Below the pieces are notes generated by a model, which saw nothing but the letters and a program-made list of their open reading frames with translations, did not search any database and was not told the origin of the DNA. The position numbers and the translations under genes were made by a program. Positions 37,113-48,492 of a DNA stretch of 64,000 nt are shown one piece after another. Every line of letters begins with the position of its first letter. Within the stretch, counting starts at the first letter, position 1. Source of the stretch: Aselliscus stoliczkanus (Eukaryota; Chordata; Mammalia; Chiroptera; Hipposideridae); NCBI GenBank assembly GCA_033961575.1, contig CM066739.1:70680559-70744558 (forward strand), in the 5' to 3' direction.

Positions 37113-38394
37113 CAATTGCTCAGAACAAGCATTTGGGATCAAGGCTATAGATACTGTCCCTCAGACTTAAGAGTTTTTCTTAATTATATAAACGCAGAGT
37201 ATGGATCCATAACTAGCCATGCCATTCTGCCAGTATCTACTGTTTTACCTAGTCAGACTGGGAAAGCCTATATAGGTGCTTGAAACAAATATGTCAATTA
37301 AAGTAACTAAATCAAAGTATTGTTTGGACGTTTTCTTTTAACTTTAATATCATCCAACTTCCTCTTGGCCCAGAAGCCATGTGCCTACAGTTGAAACAGT
37401 ATTTTACATGATGGCTCCCTTGCTATCTTTAGTTGCAATTTACATAACAAAATCCTATATCAGTTGTAATTTGCAATTCATTAAGAAGTTACACATTTCT
37501 TAAGTTGTTTGTTGAATGAGCTTCTACCAAACATTTTTTGCTAACAAGATACATTTATATAACCTACAACTGCAGCTAAATGTGGAGGGGAAATTCCTTT
37601 GTAAAGGAATTTTGCCAAAGAACAATAGCAATCTATCTGCATATTGTTTCCTAACTTCCCCAGCTTTTCCTTTAATACACTGGATGCACATCGTAGCCCC
37701 ATTTCACCTGTGTGCTTGGTAAGTGGGTGAGAGGAGGAAGAGATCATTCGAGGGGAGTAAGAGAGTACATTTAAATAGTACTAGAGTGTTACCCATCGTT
37801 CCACTGGTGAGAACAACCTACAGTAAACATGATGTGAGAGAAGTGAAACAGCTCATCCCAAAGTCCTTCTCTGTTCCCACATGCCGCTCACCGTGAGGGC
37901 ATCTAATTGTTCTAGATTTGATTCTAAGTGTTTAAACAGGTGCATTTTAAACAAAATGTGGCCACTAAATGTTGACCAACTATTTTGTCTGAAGCTCAAG
38001 CTAATAAACAGATCGATCTGCTCAAGGTGTAATGAAATATTTCTATAAGTGGCTGTAAATTCATGGGCTATTTAACTGCTTTTTATTATCTGATTTTCCT
38101 CTTATCTCAAGCGAGGAGAAAAATGATCCAATAGCATCAAGAAAATGAGGAACTATTTCTTGGAAAGAAATGTGCAGCACTCAAGCTTTGCCCACGTATT
38201 GTGAGAGTGTAAGTGAGGACTCTGAACTCCTATGATGATGCATCTCCTGGAAATCACACTTTAAAGGTTACTGTTAAAAGAATTTTCCTATAGGAACTCC
38301 AGTATAATTTGATGCTATATTTCTGACCATACATGACATCAAATAATAAACCATAAAAGCAATAAATAAAATGACACCATCTATTGCAAAAATT

Positions 38395-38845
38395 CTCTCC
38401 TTGACCAAACTTTGGTCAGGCTCTTCTGAGCTTTCTTTTTGACTAAGCCTTGTGCTCCTCGGGTCTTCCTTATAAAGTCTAGCTCCAACAGGAATCCTGC
38501 TAAGTCCGGTTAGCCAGAATCCCCCATCCTCAATATCTGATAGGGTTTCTCATCCTCCACAATCTCCCAGATGATACCTGATCACCCTGGGGGGCTTTCA
38601 GCAAAAATCATGAATCAAAATCCTCCCTCCACTCCACCTCCCCAACACACCCTTAATGTTTCCTCTTAGTCATTTTCTATCCACTGATGCCCTCCCTGGC
38701 TACAAATTCCCACTTGGCCTTGTTACATTCAGAGTTAAGCCCAGTCTTTCTCTGCCATTACCTCCATGTATCACGATAGTCCTAAATAAAACCAGCCTTA
38801 CCATTCTTCAACAAGTGTCATTGAATATTTTTTTAATGCTATAAG
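38395..38845 (+). mobile_element. Possible degraded LTR
   Basis: The pattern is LTR-like: GGTTAGCCAGAATCCCCC, a downstream CTAAATAAAACCAGC (AATAAA-type signal) and AACAAGTGTCATTGAAT near the 3' end. It reminds me of old ERVL-class LTRs. I found no clear ends or TSD. Confidence 0.35.
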
Positions 38846-39005
38846 CAGTAAAATGATAAAACTATACAATTCATCTATCATCAAACTGCCCTAAAAGTAA
38901 TATAATAGAAATGATAAATGCAAAAATGCTCTTTTTTTTTTCTTTCTCATTTTAGAACGTTGGATCTTGGTAGAGATTAATCCGAATTGTCAAAAAAGCC
39001 ATGTT

Positions 39006-40418
39006 CTTTTCCTGTGGGAGCCACTGGGCTGCGGGAAACATGGCAGCTTCCTGTCCCCGCGATGGCATGTGCTAGTCCACTGACATCAGTGCACTCCGAA
39101 CAGGGGGAGTCATCTGGTAAAAATGTCATGTGGCCTGCTGTATTCAAGGCTCCCATTCGACCAGGTATTGTGAACTTAGTTCACATCAACTTGCGCAGAA
39201 ACAACAGACAGCCCCATGCTGTCAGTGAATTATTACAGCAGGTCATCAAACCAGTGCTGGGTTGTGTGTCCTGGCAGAGCTGTGGCTTGAATTCCCAGCG
39301 TTTGAGATGGTGGGACTCATGGTTCTGGCCAGGGTGCCTTTGGCAGCGTGTGTCGTGGGGGCCGCATGTGTGCACCAACCAAAACCTGGCACCATTGGCA
39401 TCGCAGAGTGAACACAACACAGACGTGACATGCCATCTGCTCTGCCCTGGCTGCCTCAGCCTTCCCAGCGCTGGTCATGTCTAAAGATCATCTTATCGAG
39501 GTGGTTCCTGAACTTCCTTTGATGGCTGAAGGTAGAATTGAAGGCTACAAGAAGACAAAGGAGACTGTTTTGCTTCTTAATAAATTTAAGGCCTGGAATG
39601 ACATCAAAAAGGTCTACGCCTCTCAGCAAATGAGAGCTGGCAAGGATGAAATGGGAAACTTATCATATCCAGCACAGAGGACTTCGCATCGTCTATAATG
39701 AGGACAATGGTAAAGCCTTCAGAAACATCCGTGGAATTACTCTGCTGAATGTAAACAAACCGAACACTTTGAAACTTGCTCCTGTTGGTCACAGCGGCTG
39801 TTTCTGCATTTGGACTAACGGTGCTTTCCGCAAGTTAGATGATCTGTATGGCAGTTGGCGTAAAGCTGCCTCCCTCGAGAGTAACTACTACCTTCCCACA
39901 CACAAGATGCTCAATACAGGCCTTAGCAGAATCTTGCAAAGCCCGGAGACCCAAAGAGCCCTTTGAGCAGCACACAAGAAGACTCATCGCAGAGTCCTGA
40001 AGAAGAATCCACTGAAAACCCTGACCATCAGGTTGAAGCTAAACTCACATGCAAAGACCATGCGCTGGAACACCACCATTCTTCACCAGGGCAAGAACCA
40101 CCAGCTTCAGGGACTAAAGCAGCAGCAGCATTAGAAGCCACATCAGATGAGAAGGGCGTTCCAGGCGAAAAGCCAGCAGTAGGGAAGAAAGGAAAGAAGG
40201 CTGGTGGTGTTACAAAGCAGAAGAAGCCTGTGGTGAGAAAAAAGGCTGCATCTACCAAGAAACCAGCAGCTGAGAACAAGTCTGCAGAAAAAAAACCCAC
40301 CACAGAAGAAAAGAAGTCTGTGGCATAAGCTTAAATGTATTTATTCCATAAAGGTCAAATCACTTTGCACAGCTAGTTTTGAATAAAAACCTGATCAAAG
40401 AGGCAAAAAAAAAAAAAA
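39006..40418 (+). pseudogene. RPL4P: Processed pseudogene of ribosomal protein L4
   Basis: This is an intronless, full-length copy of the RPL4 mRNA on the strand opposite KCNK2. It begins with the 5'-TOP-like CTTTTCCTGTGG leader. The ancestral ATG is at 39062, followed by [10 protein letters not shown]. Frame 0 holds GESSGKNV and FKAPIRP up to AVSEL (about 39235). A short insertion near 39230 and further small indels then break the frame. Homology resumes in other frames: [15 protein letters not shown] from 39477, [13 protein letters not shown] to a TGA at 39964-39966, and the Lys/Ala-rich tail ending TTEEKKSVA at 40328. AATAAA is at 40382-40387, followed by a 14-base A tail. A 14-base TSD (AAAAAAGCCATGTT) is at 38992-39005 and 40413-40426, overlapping the A tail. 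This is L1-mediated retroposition. A functional protein is not expected. Confidence 0.96.
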
Positions 40419-40504
40419 GCCATGTTATCATGTTATCTTCGATTTACAATTGTCCTGAATTGCAAACAGACTCATTCAAATTTATTTTCAAGTACACTGA
40501 GGGC

Positions 40505-40740
40505 AATACAGCACAGTGGTTAAGACTGTAGGTTCTACAGCCCAAACATCTGGGTTTGAAATCTGGCTTTGCCACTCTGTCACTGAGAAAGTTACTAAAA
40601 ACAACAACAACAACAACAACAAAACACCTCTGTGCTTCAGTTTCCCCATTTATAAAACAGTAATGAGGATCATATGAAATAATACACATAAAAGAATTAG
40701 CACGGTACTTGGCACATGCTAAGTAGTCAATGAGTATCCA
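40505..40740 (+). mobile_element. MIR SINE, nearly full length
   Basis: ACAGCACAGTGGTTAAGACT, CATCTGGGTTTGAAATCTGG, TCTGTGCTTCAGTTTCCCC and GGCACATGCTAAGTAGTCAA are all present. An (AAC)n tract at about 40600-40622 is inserted in the middle. Confidence 0.9.
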
Positions 40741-42159
40741 CCTGCACACGTCGCTTCCCTGACCATGGCTCGGGCACTGCCATTGATGCTCTAGCTACTG
40801 TGGATGCACATAACGCTGCTAACGACGGTGATGCTGTCGCTGCTGCTACTTTGTCTCCTGGAACACGTTTCAAGGAAGGAGGAGTTGAGCCAACCTTCTT
40901 TTTTCGTGCTCTTCACTTTTCAGATTAAGCAATGGAACAAAAACAGCTATTACTTGATTCCAATCATATAATCCATGATGGAAGCGCCCTAAGTTACTGC
41001 AATTCACCTGTCATTGTCACAGCCAAGTGAGCACTGGCTGCTATCAGACTATTTCACCCTTCATTAGCCAGCGGTAAACATAGGCACTGTGTCACTGCTA
41101 AGCCTGTTATTTTGGCGGAGCTACTTTAACATCTCTTGGAGCACTGCTAGACAGTCTCTTGTCTGGGCTGACCTATTATTTTCCCATATACACAATACCA
41201 AGTACCACAAATTGAGGGGAAAAGGGCATCTGAACCTTCTAAACAAAATGGTAAAATGTAAGCAGTGAAATGGCCAATAGAATTCTAACCCCATCATTAC
41301 ACATATATGGAACCCTGAGGCCAAGAAAAATGAAGCTTTGGTGGTAATTAGGGAGCGCAGGTTGAGGAGATAAAATGCAAAGTTTTCAGTTGTTGAGTGT
41401 CTATAGTTAATACAATTGCACTTGAAAAATTAGGGTGTAAGGAACTATGCATGCTGTGCCCATGGCTATTACTTTGGGGCAGTAATTCAAAACTCATCCA
41501 CTTCCATCAGTGTCAGATGGGAGAAGAGAAAAGTGTGACAGCCAGCCTACCTGAAATATGCATAATTATCCAGACACTGAACTTACATGATGACAGCTGA
41601 AGCTGTGTCACCAAAACCATTAAGGATCATCAATTAAACTCAGTTTAAACTCCATGTCCATTAGCATCTTTAAGATTCATCTCCAGTATGAGATCAGATT
41701 CTCAAGCACTCTTTGATTTTGATAAACTAAACTTCTTCAAAGCATTAATTTATTCCTGCCTTATTTTACAAAAGATACACTGTAGAAGAAAATTAAGAAT
41801 GTACTTTTACATGTTTAAAAACTGTACCTTCCATATCACCAGAGTGAGCCCATGTAGTCTCAATATACAAAGTTTTCTCACACAGTGTAAAGGCAGATAG
41901 ATATATTTTGCTTAAATCAGTAGTTACAAGCAAAAAGAGCACTGGAGGACACATCAGAGTCCAGTGCTTCTCAAGTCAATTTGCTGAAAATTACTTGTAA
42001 ATTTTCCAAAGATAACAATGGCAGAACCCCTACCCCCAGAAAGGTGGAGTTCTAGATTAGGAATTGCTAAATCCCTAACCAGTAGGGGGAGAGATGAATA
42101 GATATCATCAGTTCACAAACTTTATGGTAAAAACATATACCATACTTTTCTCAACACAT

Positions 42160-42420
42160 CATGCACTACAGATCAGCGGCTCTGAGTGCCAGGGTCTGTG
42201 GGTTTAAAATCCCACTAGTTCCATGTACTCACCACATGATTTAAGGATATTATTTAATCCCATAATGCCTCTGTTTAGTTATCCAAAAACAGGGGTAGTA
42301 ACAGCAACTACTTTATATAGGGTAGTTGTATGGATGAAAACTTTTGATATTCATACAGCACTTAAAGCAGTACCTGGAACACACTAAGTGCTATATTTGT
42401 TTGCTATTATTATACTATTA
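42160..42420 (+). mobile_element. MIR SINE
   Basis: CTCTGAGTGCCAGGGTCTGT, GGGTTTAAAATCCCACTAG, CTGTTTAGTTATCCAAAAAC and AACACACTAAGTGCTATAT follow MIR order. Confidence 0.7.
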
Positions 42421-43879
42421 TAGCAAACAATATAGTTATTTGTATACAAGAGACCATACAGAAGAGTAATGTTTCAGTCTTGTGCCATCATTTTCCTGAC
42501 TTCTCAATGTCTCGAATTTTATAGGTCTCACCCATCGATACCTTTTATATATTTCTGTCAAGCAAAGAACCATCAAAAAACACAAATAATGTACCCAGTA
42601 ACTATTGGTGACTTAATGATCATACATAAACTCATATGCTATTAATCTTTTTATTGGTTCTATCCTACCAAATAGAGATTTTTGCTTTCTGTGGGGAATT
42701 TCCTTTGCTGTCTAGAATTGATTTACCACAATTCCGCACGCCGAGTATAATGTGTGCTTTAAGCCTTAGGACTGGGAGAAGATGGTGTGGAAAGCTCCCC
42801 TCTGCCCCTATCCCCTTCCCCCGACTGGAAACATTTGACCTGGGAAGGTGTGTAGAAGGAACTCAGTGACAGAATCTACTATGAGCAAGGGCCTATGGAC
42901 TCCTATGTACTTTGAGTATATTTTTCTCCGTTAACTCCCAAAGGAACGTTCTAGAAAAGGTGTTTTAAAACTTATTTATACCAAGGCTTGGATGTGTTAA
43001 GTAAAACACATAAGGGCAAATTGAAGTGGTAGTCAGTGTTTAAATGTCCATCTGTCTGACCTCACAGTCCTGCCCTACTATGCAAACAGGCTGCTTGCCC
43101 TTGAAGGCAACCCACCACCCCTTACCTACCACAGACACAAAAAAACACAAATAGATTCATACGTCTCCTTTATATATGTTTGAAATTCATAAGGTTTAAC
43201 TTAAAGAAACAGGGGAGGGAGTATGAAAACTGCTATTCCATTCCATATTGCATCCTTCTCAATTTCTTACACACTCTCATTTGAACTTGAAGTGAAGCAC
43301 ACGCACAAAAAAAAGGTAATTATGAGAAGACTTGATCTTGCCCTCCAGGTAGACTCAATACATTTTTCCTCTGTTTGCAATTTCTTCACAGCTATCATGT
43401 CGACCTCAGATTAAGTCCTTTACCCTAAATTTAGTCTATTAGAAAACCTAATCCTGGAACACTGGGTTTAACAAGTAGTCAACAGACTACTCCTCAAGGT
43501 AGCTCAGAAGAATAGCTAGGAAAATACTATTTACTTGTTTCCATAACAATTCAGAGCCTATAGATAGAGAATGTGGGAGGATTTTGTACTCAGCAGAAGG
43601 AAGAAGGCTGAAATGTACTCACTGGTAGCTAACTATATGCTTGCCCACTACCACTAAGCCTGCCCACACTGAATTAAGTAGAAAGAACTTTTGTGGCCCC
43701 CAACTCCACTCTATGAGCACAGGTTAGAAACACAAATCCAAAGTGAGAACAGTAATGTAGAAAACTGAAAAAGAAATATCATCTTTTAGACTTCTAACAC
43801 TCACTCCCAGCTTACCTTCCTGGTCTATTTTTTCCTAAAGCTATAGAATGAACACATAACATGCTATATGATTTACTTT

Positions 43880-43990
43880 TCTATTAAGTCTCTCACTAAA
43901 TTCTTGTCTATTTATTTGATATACTCTAACCATCTAGAACCTACTCAACAGTCAGTAAACATTGGCCAAGTAAATGAATGAATGATCATG
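43880..43990 (+). mobile_element. Probable L2 LINE 3' tail
   Basis: ATCTAGAACCTACTCAACAG, then AGTAAACATTGGCCAAGTAA and (ATGA)n, has the plan of an L2 end. Confidence 0.55.
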
Positions 43991-44377
43991 GAAAGCATGT
44001 CTCTGAAAATGGTATACTATAGGACGCAGAATACATCTGGAAATCACCCAGGAGAGAATAAAACATCATATCTATAACTTAGAGCCTAAAATCTCTCTCA
44101 CACATACACAAAATGAATGAATTCACTGGGATCTAAAGGCAAAATTAAGTGAAGAAAAAGAGATGGGGGTGATAATATAATATTGAAAGGAAGCTATACG
44201 TGCAATTGCAAAATTAAAATCTGCATTCAAGATAATCAGGGAGCAGAACTGAAATAGCAGAAAATTTAATCAACATTGCAGCTTACAGAATACAAAAGAT
44301 TTTCCAGAATTACACACAAAAATATAGGTAGAAAGAATTTTAAGAGGCAAATGATATATAAAGAAAACTGAGAACAG

Positions 44378-44779
44378 GGCCAACAGAGTGGCGCATTGGC
44401 TTGGGAAGCCAGCTCTGAGCAGCAGGACCCCGGTTTGGATCCCACATATGAGGGCCAGTGATGCTGCCCTCTACAGCTAAGATGGTGAACAACAGCTCGA
44501 CTTGGAGCTGGGCTGCTGTGAGTCGCTGGCCACAGTGTAGGCTGCAGTGGGGTTGCAGTGGGCTGCTGTGAGCAGCTGTCCAATGGCTGGCGACCGATCT
44601 GCCTCAGCCGGGAAGAGCGCAATGATTATGGTACCAACACGGGCCAGTGAAGTGACGTCCTCCACAACTAGACTGAAGAACAAAAGGACAGCAACTTGTC
44701 TGTTCCCCTTCCCTGATTCCCCAACGCTGTGCCCCCTCCCCCAAATCCCCAATAAAATCTGAAAAAAAAAAAAACACAA
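44378..44779 (+). repeat. Composite tRNA-derived SINE, family A long form
   Basis: The family A head (to about 44472) is followed by roughly 300 bases absent from the short copies. This extra part starts TACAGCTAAGATGGTGAACA, continues through GGAGCTGGGCTGCTGTGAG and GATCTGCCTCAGCCGGGAAG, reaches CCTCCACAACTAGACTGAA (44659-44677), and ends CCCCAATAAAATCTG plus an A tail. A 14-base TSD, AAAACTGAGAACAG, is at 44364-44377 and 44780-44793. The final block resembles the tail of the Ile-type SINEs in this window. Confidence 0.92.
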
Positions 44780-44944
44780 AAAACTGAGAACAGAGAAACA
44801 ATGTAAAAATTGTCAGTGGCCCTGAAAGTGGAAAAACAAAATCGCTAGAATAAAATAATCAAAATTATTATTAAATAAAGGTTTTTCTAAAATAATAATA
44901 ATAAAATAAATGAAACTAGTGAAAGATTAAAATCTCTAATTTTA

Positions 44945-45151
44945 TTTTATTTAATTTTTTTACATATAAATTTTATTGGGGAACAGCTATGGTCATTGGT
45001 TATACATTGTTTTCATGCTACAATGGCATAGTTGACACTTTTAAGGAGGGCACAGCTCACAGTGGCCCATGCAGGGATGATCATGAGTTGTTTGGGCAAC
45101 CTTGGTGTTATCAGCACCACACTCCAACCAACTGAGCTAACTGGTCACCCT
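44945..45151 (-). repeat. tRNA-Ile-derived SINE, family B variant with alternative centre
   Basis: It has the same layout as the copy at 7283, including ATGGTCATTGGTTATACATT and CATGCTACAATGGCATAG. An insertion, GATCATGAGTTGTTTG, sits in the B-box region (45077-45095). A 12-base TSD, TCTCTAATTTTA, is at 44933-44944 and 45158-45169, with a few extra bases next to the right copy. Confidence 0.82.
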
Positions 45152-45730
45152 AGAAAGTCTCTAATTTTAAAAAGGGTGGTTAAAGAAAATGGATTACAAA
45201 AAAAAAAAAAGAAGAAAAATTAGCCGGTATCAAACTCCTCTACATAACAGCAAATGACAAAAGACAGAGAAATATCTACAGTTGTGATGGGAAAAAAAGT
45301 TGTGATCCAAGAATTTTTTATACCTGACTAAATTAAATTATCTTTCATATGTGCAAGCAAAAGAAAGCCGTTTGCAAATATGCAAATATTTATTCCAGTT
45401 ATGTCCCTTCGTGAAAAAAAAATGTGTAAGGATACTATAAGCTAATTATGAGGTAAATCCTCATAAGTATAAGGTACTTGTACAGCATGCTGTACTCTTT
45501 TTCTCACAGTTTAAGTGTCACATTTTGAATCTTACATTGGATAATTCAGCAATTTAGATGACTAGATCATCTTGCCTAGAGAATAAGTGAACAAAACTTT
45601 TTTTTTTTCCTTTACAACACAGCATGGTATAACTAGTAGCCATGCCAAATGACTAGTATATTAGGTAATGACTTTTTGTCTTTGAAGTTCATTTCAAAGG
45701 TCTAAGTCATTGTTTTATTTTTACTTTTTA

Positions 45731-45851
45731 TTTTTTTTATTTTTTATTTTTTTTGAGGGCAGTATCACTGGCCCTCATATGTGGGACCGAACCGGGGCCG
45801 CTGGCTTCCTAGGCCAGCGCTTAACCACCGCGCCACTCGGCCGCCGGCCCC
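45731..45851 (-). repeat. tRNA-derived SINE, family A short form
   Basis: The head is well preserved on the minus strand, with an extra CCG in the GGCCGGCGGCCGAG start. The T-rich run at 45731-45752 is the reversed A tail. An 11-base TSD, TTTACTTTTTA, is at 45720-45730 and 45852-45862. Confidence 0.88.
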
Positions 45852-46185
45852 TTTACTTTTTAATTTGAAAGACTAACAAGAATTCAATGACACATATATT
45901 ATGCCAACATGCTCAAATTTATAAAAAAAGGATCACAGGTATTAGCATGTTAAATATCTCATTTTTAGAGATACATAAGAAAATTACTGTAAGGAAACAT
46001 GGTCATATCTAGTTATTTTCCTTTTTTATACATTTCTGCATTTTTCTATTTTTCTATTAATCACATATTACCATATATAAAAAGGACAATCTATATATGC
46101 AATTTCATAAATTAAATAGAGTCACAATCATGATTTAAAAAAAAAAAAAAAGCATAGGAAAGGGGCTGTTAAAAAGTGGTACTGG

Positions 46186-46582
46186 GGGCCGGCCAAATGG
46201 CGCGCATTGGTTAAGAGCTGGCTTGGGACGCCAGCAGCCCCGGTTTGGATCCCACCTATGAGGGCCAGTGACACTGCCCTCTACAGCTAACAACAGGTCC
46301 ACCTGGAGCTGTGCGAACCCTGGAAACGGTGTAGGCTTCAGCCCCTGCTGCAGTGGGCTGCCATAGGCTACAGTGAGTGGCCGGCAGCCAGCGTGAGCTG
46401 CCAATAGCCGCAGTGAGCGACCATCCAGAGGCCAGCAACCGATCTGCCTCATCCAGGAAGAGCACAATGACGATACCAATATGGGCCAGTGAAGCAACAT
46501 CCTCCACAACTAGACTGAAGAACAAAAAGACAGCAACGTGTCTGTTCCCCTCCCCCAATTCCCCAATAAAATCTTTTAAAAA
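46186..46582 (+). repeat. Composite tRNA-derived SINE, family A long form
   Basis: This is the second long copy. The head (GGGCCGGCCAAATGGCGCG) is followed by the TACAGCTAACAACAGG extension, a middle rich in GCTGC and CAGTGAG, CCTCCACAACTAGACTGAA at 46501-46519, and a CCCCAATAAAATC end with an A tail. A 15-base TSD, AAAAAGTGGTACTGG, is at 46171-46185 and 46583-46597. It is about 400 bases long, like the copy at 44378, so the long form is a real family state and not a one-off fusion. Confidence 0.92.
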
Positions 46583-46599
46583 AAAAAGTGGTACTGGAT

Positions 46600-46865
46600 A
46601 AAGGAAAATAAATACTTATGTTTATTTATTATATATGTTATATAACATTTAAATATCCAAGGCAGCACTGTTTGTAGTGACAAACAACTCATGATTATCA
46701 AAGGGGATAAAGATATGACATATTCTTACATTGGAAACCTATGCAGCTGCTGAAGCAATGAAGTAAATCTACAGGAAATGATAGGAAAAAAAATCTCAAG
46801 ACACATTATTATGTGGAGATAGCAAGGTACAGAGTACCAGGCTGCAGGAGGCTTACCTGTCACTG
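46600..46865 (+). mobile_element. Old L1 ORF2/3' remnant
   Basis: The segment ATGCAGCTGCTGAAGCAATG ... GTAAATCTACAGGAAATGAT ... GAGATAGCAAGGTACAGAG follows the ACTATGCAGC...AGCAAGGTGCAG order seen at the 3' end of old L1s. Confidence 0.7.
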
Positions 46866-48279
46866 TAAATTTTCTATACTGCTTATTTGTTTCTCATTTG
46901 TTTGTTTAGTTGCATACATGTACTCCTTATTAAATTTTTAAGTAAAAGTATACAGCATTTGATTTTAAGTAAGCATATCATTAATTCCTTACTATTTGCA
47001 TGCCCACTGTCACCATATGAAAGAATATGATTTATTTTCTATATTGACATAGGCAAAACATCTTTCTAGAGTTGCCTTGATTTATATCTTTCCTACAGTT
47101 TCTATGGGTTTTGAAAGGCAATTAGCACGGCACATCTTCAGACTTTCAGGATACATTTATAAAATCTAACTAGGAACCATTGTAGAAAGACAAAGAATTT
47201 ATTAAATGTGACTTACAATCAGGTCTACACGTATGCTAATTTTTTCTTTTTATCATTTTCCATACTAAGAGTGTCATTATCATAACAACCTCCTTTGTTA
47301 AGAATCCACAATTTCTACCCCCTAATTTATCCCCAAAAGAATATACTGACTCCTTTTTCTAGCACTTAAATTTAATTTTCTTGAAATTTTTTTCGCGAAG
47401 TCTGAAATTTTTAAGCCTAGCCTGTCATGAATAAAGACTAGTAGTACCTTAGTGTTCGAAAATATAACATTTTTTCATCACATTTACAGAAAACAACTGT
47501 GACTCTGCAGGAGTTTAAGAGAACTGAAAATACTTGACAGTATAATATTGCTAGTAGCTCACCAATAGGATAAGATTTTTTTTTTTTTTTAGAAACATAG
47601 TTTCACACAGTTACCTACTGAGCTCTATCCTCTCAGTTCTCTAAGCAATTATTTAGTCTGCTAACATCTATATGAGCATATTGTTAGTATGTTTCTAATA
47701 TGGTATTTTCTCTCAATTTTTGAAGCACCACAAAAATTAAACTTTTCATCACCCTGAAAATTAGAATTATTCAAGCCGATGGTTGTAGACCCCTTTGAGG
47801 ATTATGGACCCCTTTGATAATCTGATACACACTGTGGACCCTTCTGTCCAGAAAACATGAGGATAATCCCTTGAAGTTTATCTGCATACTTTCCAGTGGG
47901 TTATGGAAATTAAGTCACAAAGCTTATTTCAACCTTTATTGAACAATGAAGAGAAATGGAGAAATACAATATATTCATTTAAAAATGATCAATATTATTC
48001 ATTATTAAGCATTATTAAATATATTATCTTTTGAGTTTTAAAATCCTAAAATATAAAGTTTTAAAATATAAAATCCTGTGAGGTGTCAAGCGTATTTTGT
48101 AGTAACCTATTAGGAAGTTATTTAGATTACTCACATGAAAGAAACAACTCAGAAAAGTAGTTCAATGATGTAGCCAAAATCACACAATGAATAAAAGTTA
48201 CAATCAAGGCTCCAATCCAGGACTTCTATTTACAGATATTTACAAATTACTTCTATTTACAAATTACTCTTTCCTTTGG

Positions 48280-48492
48280 TCCATGGTTGAAAAACTTTTC
48301 TTGTAAAGGGACAGACAGTGAATATTTTCAGGTTGGCAGGCCATGTGGTCTCTACTGTAACCATTCAACTCTGCCATTATAGCAGAAGGCAACCAAAGAC
48401 ATGAAAATAAAAGGGTGTGGCTGTGCTCTAATAATTACATACATAACAGGTGGCAGGCTGGACTATGCCCACGGGCCATAGCTTTGCCTCCA
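48280..48492 (+). mobile_element. hAT-Charlie (MER-type) DNA transposon remnant
   Basis: Diagnostic blocks are CTTGTAAAGGGACAGACAGT, GGCCATGTGGTCTCTACTGT, CAACTCTGCCATTATAGC, GGTGTGGCTGTGCTCTAATA and GGCAGGCTGGACTATG. These match a common old mammalian Charlie-group nonautonomous element in memory. The exact MER name is uncertain. Confidence 0.75.

Larger units (their letters stand above)
44030..45480 (+). mobile_element. Old LINE remnant, HAL1-like, carrying two SINE insertions
   Basis: Fragments such as AGCAGAAAATTTAATCAACA, CAAGAATTTTTTATACCTGA and AATTATCTTTCATATGTGC resemble HAL1/L1M sequence. SINEs at 44378-44779 and 44945-45151 split it. The boundaries are approximate. Confidence 0.5.

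Noticed and set aside
40028..40303. 91-codon hydrophobic minus-strand frame
   Set aside because: It is the antisense shadow of the Lys/Ala-rich tail of the RPL4 retrocopy.
44266..44779. Several overlapping 70-120 codon frames
   Set aside because: They lie on the long-form SINE or its flanks; the copy at 46186 gives the same kind of frames, so they reflect repeat sequence.
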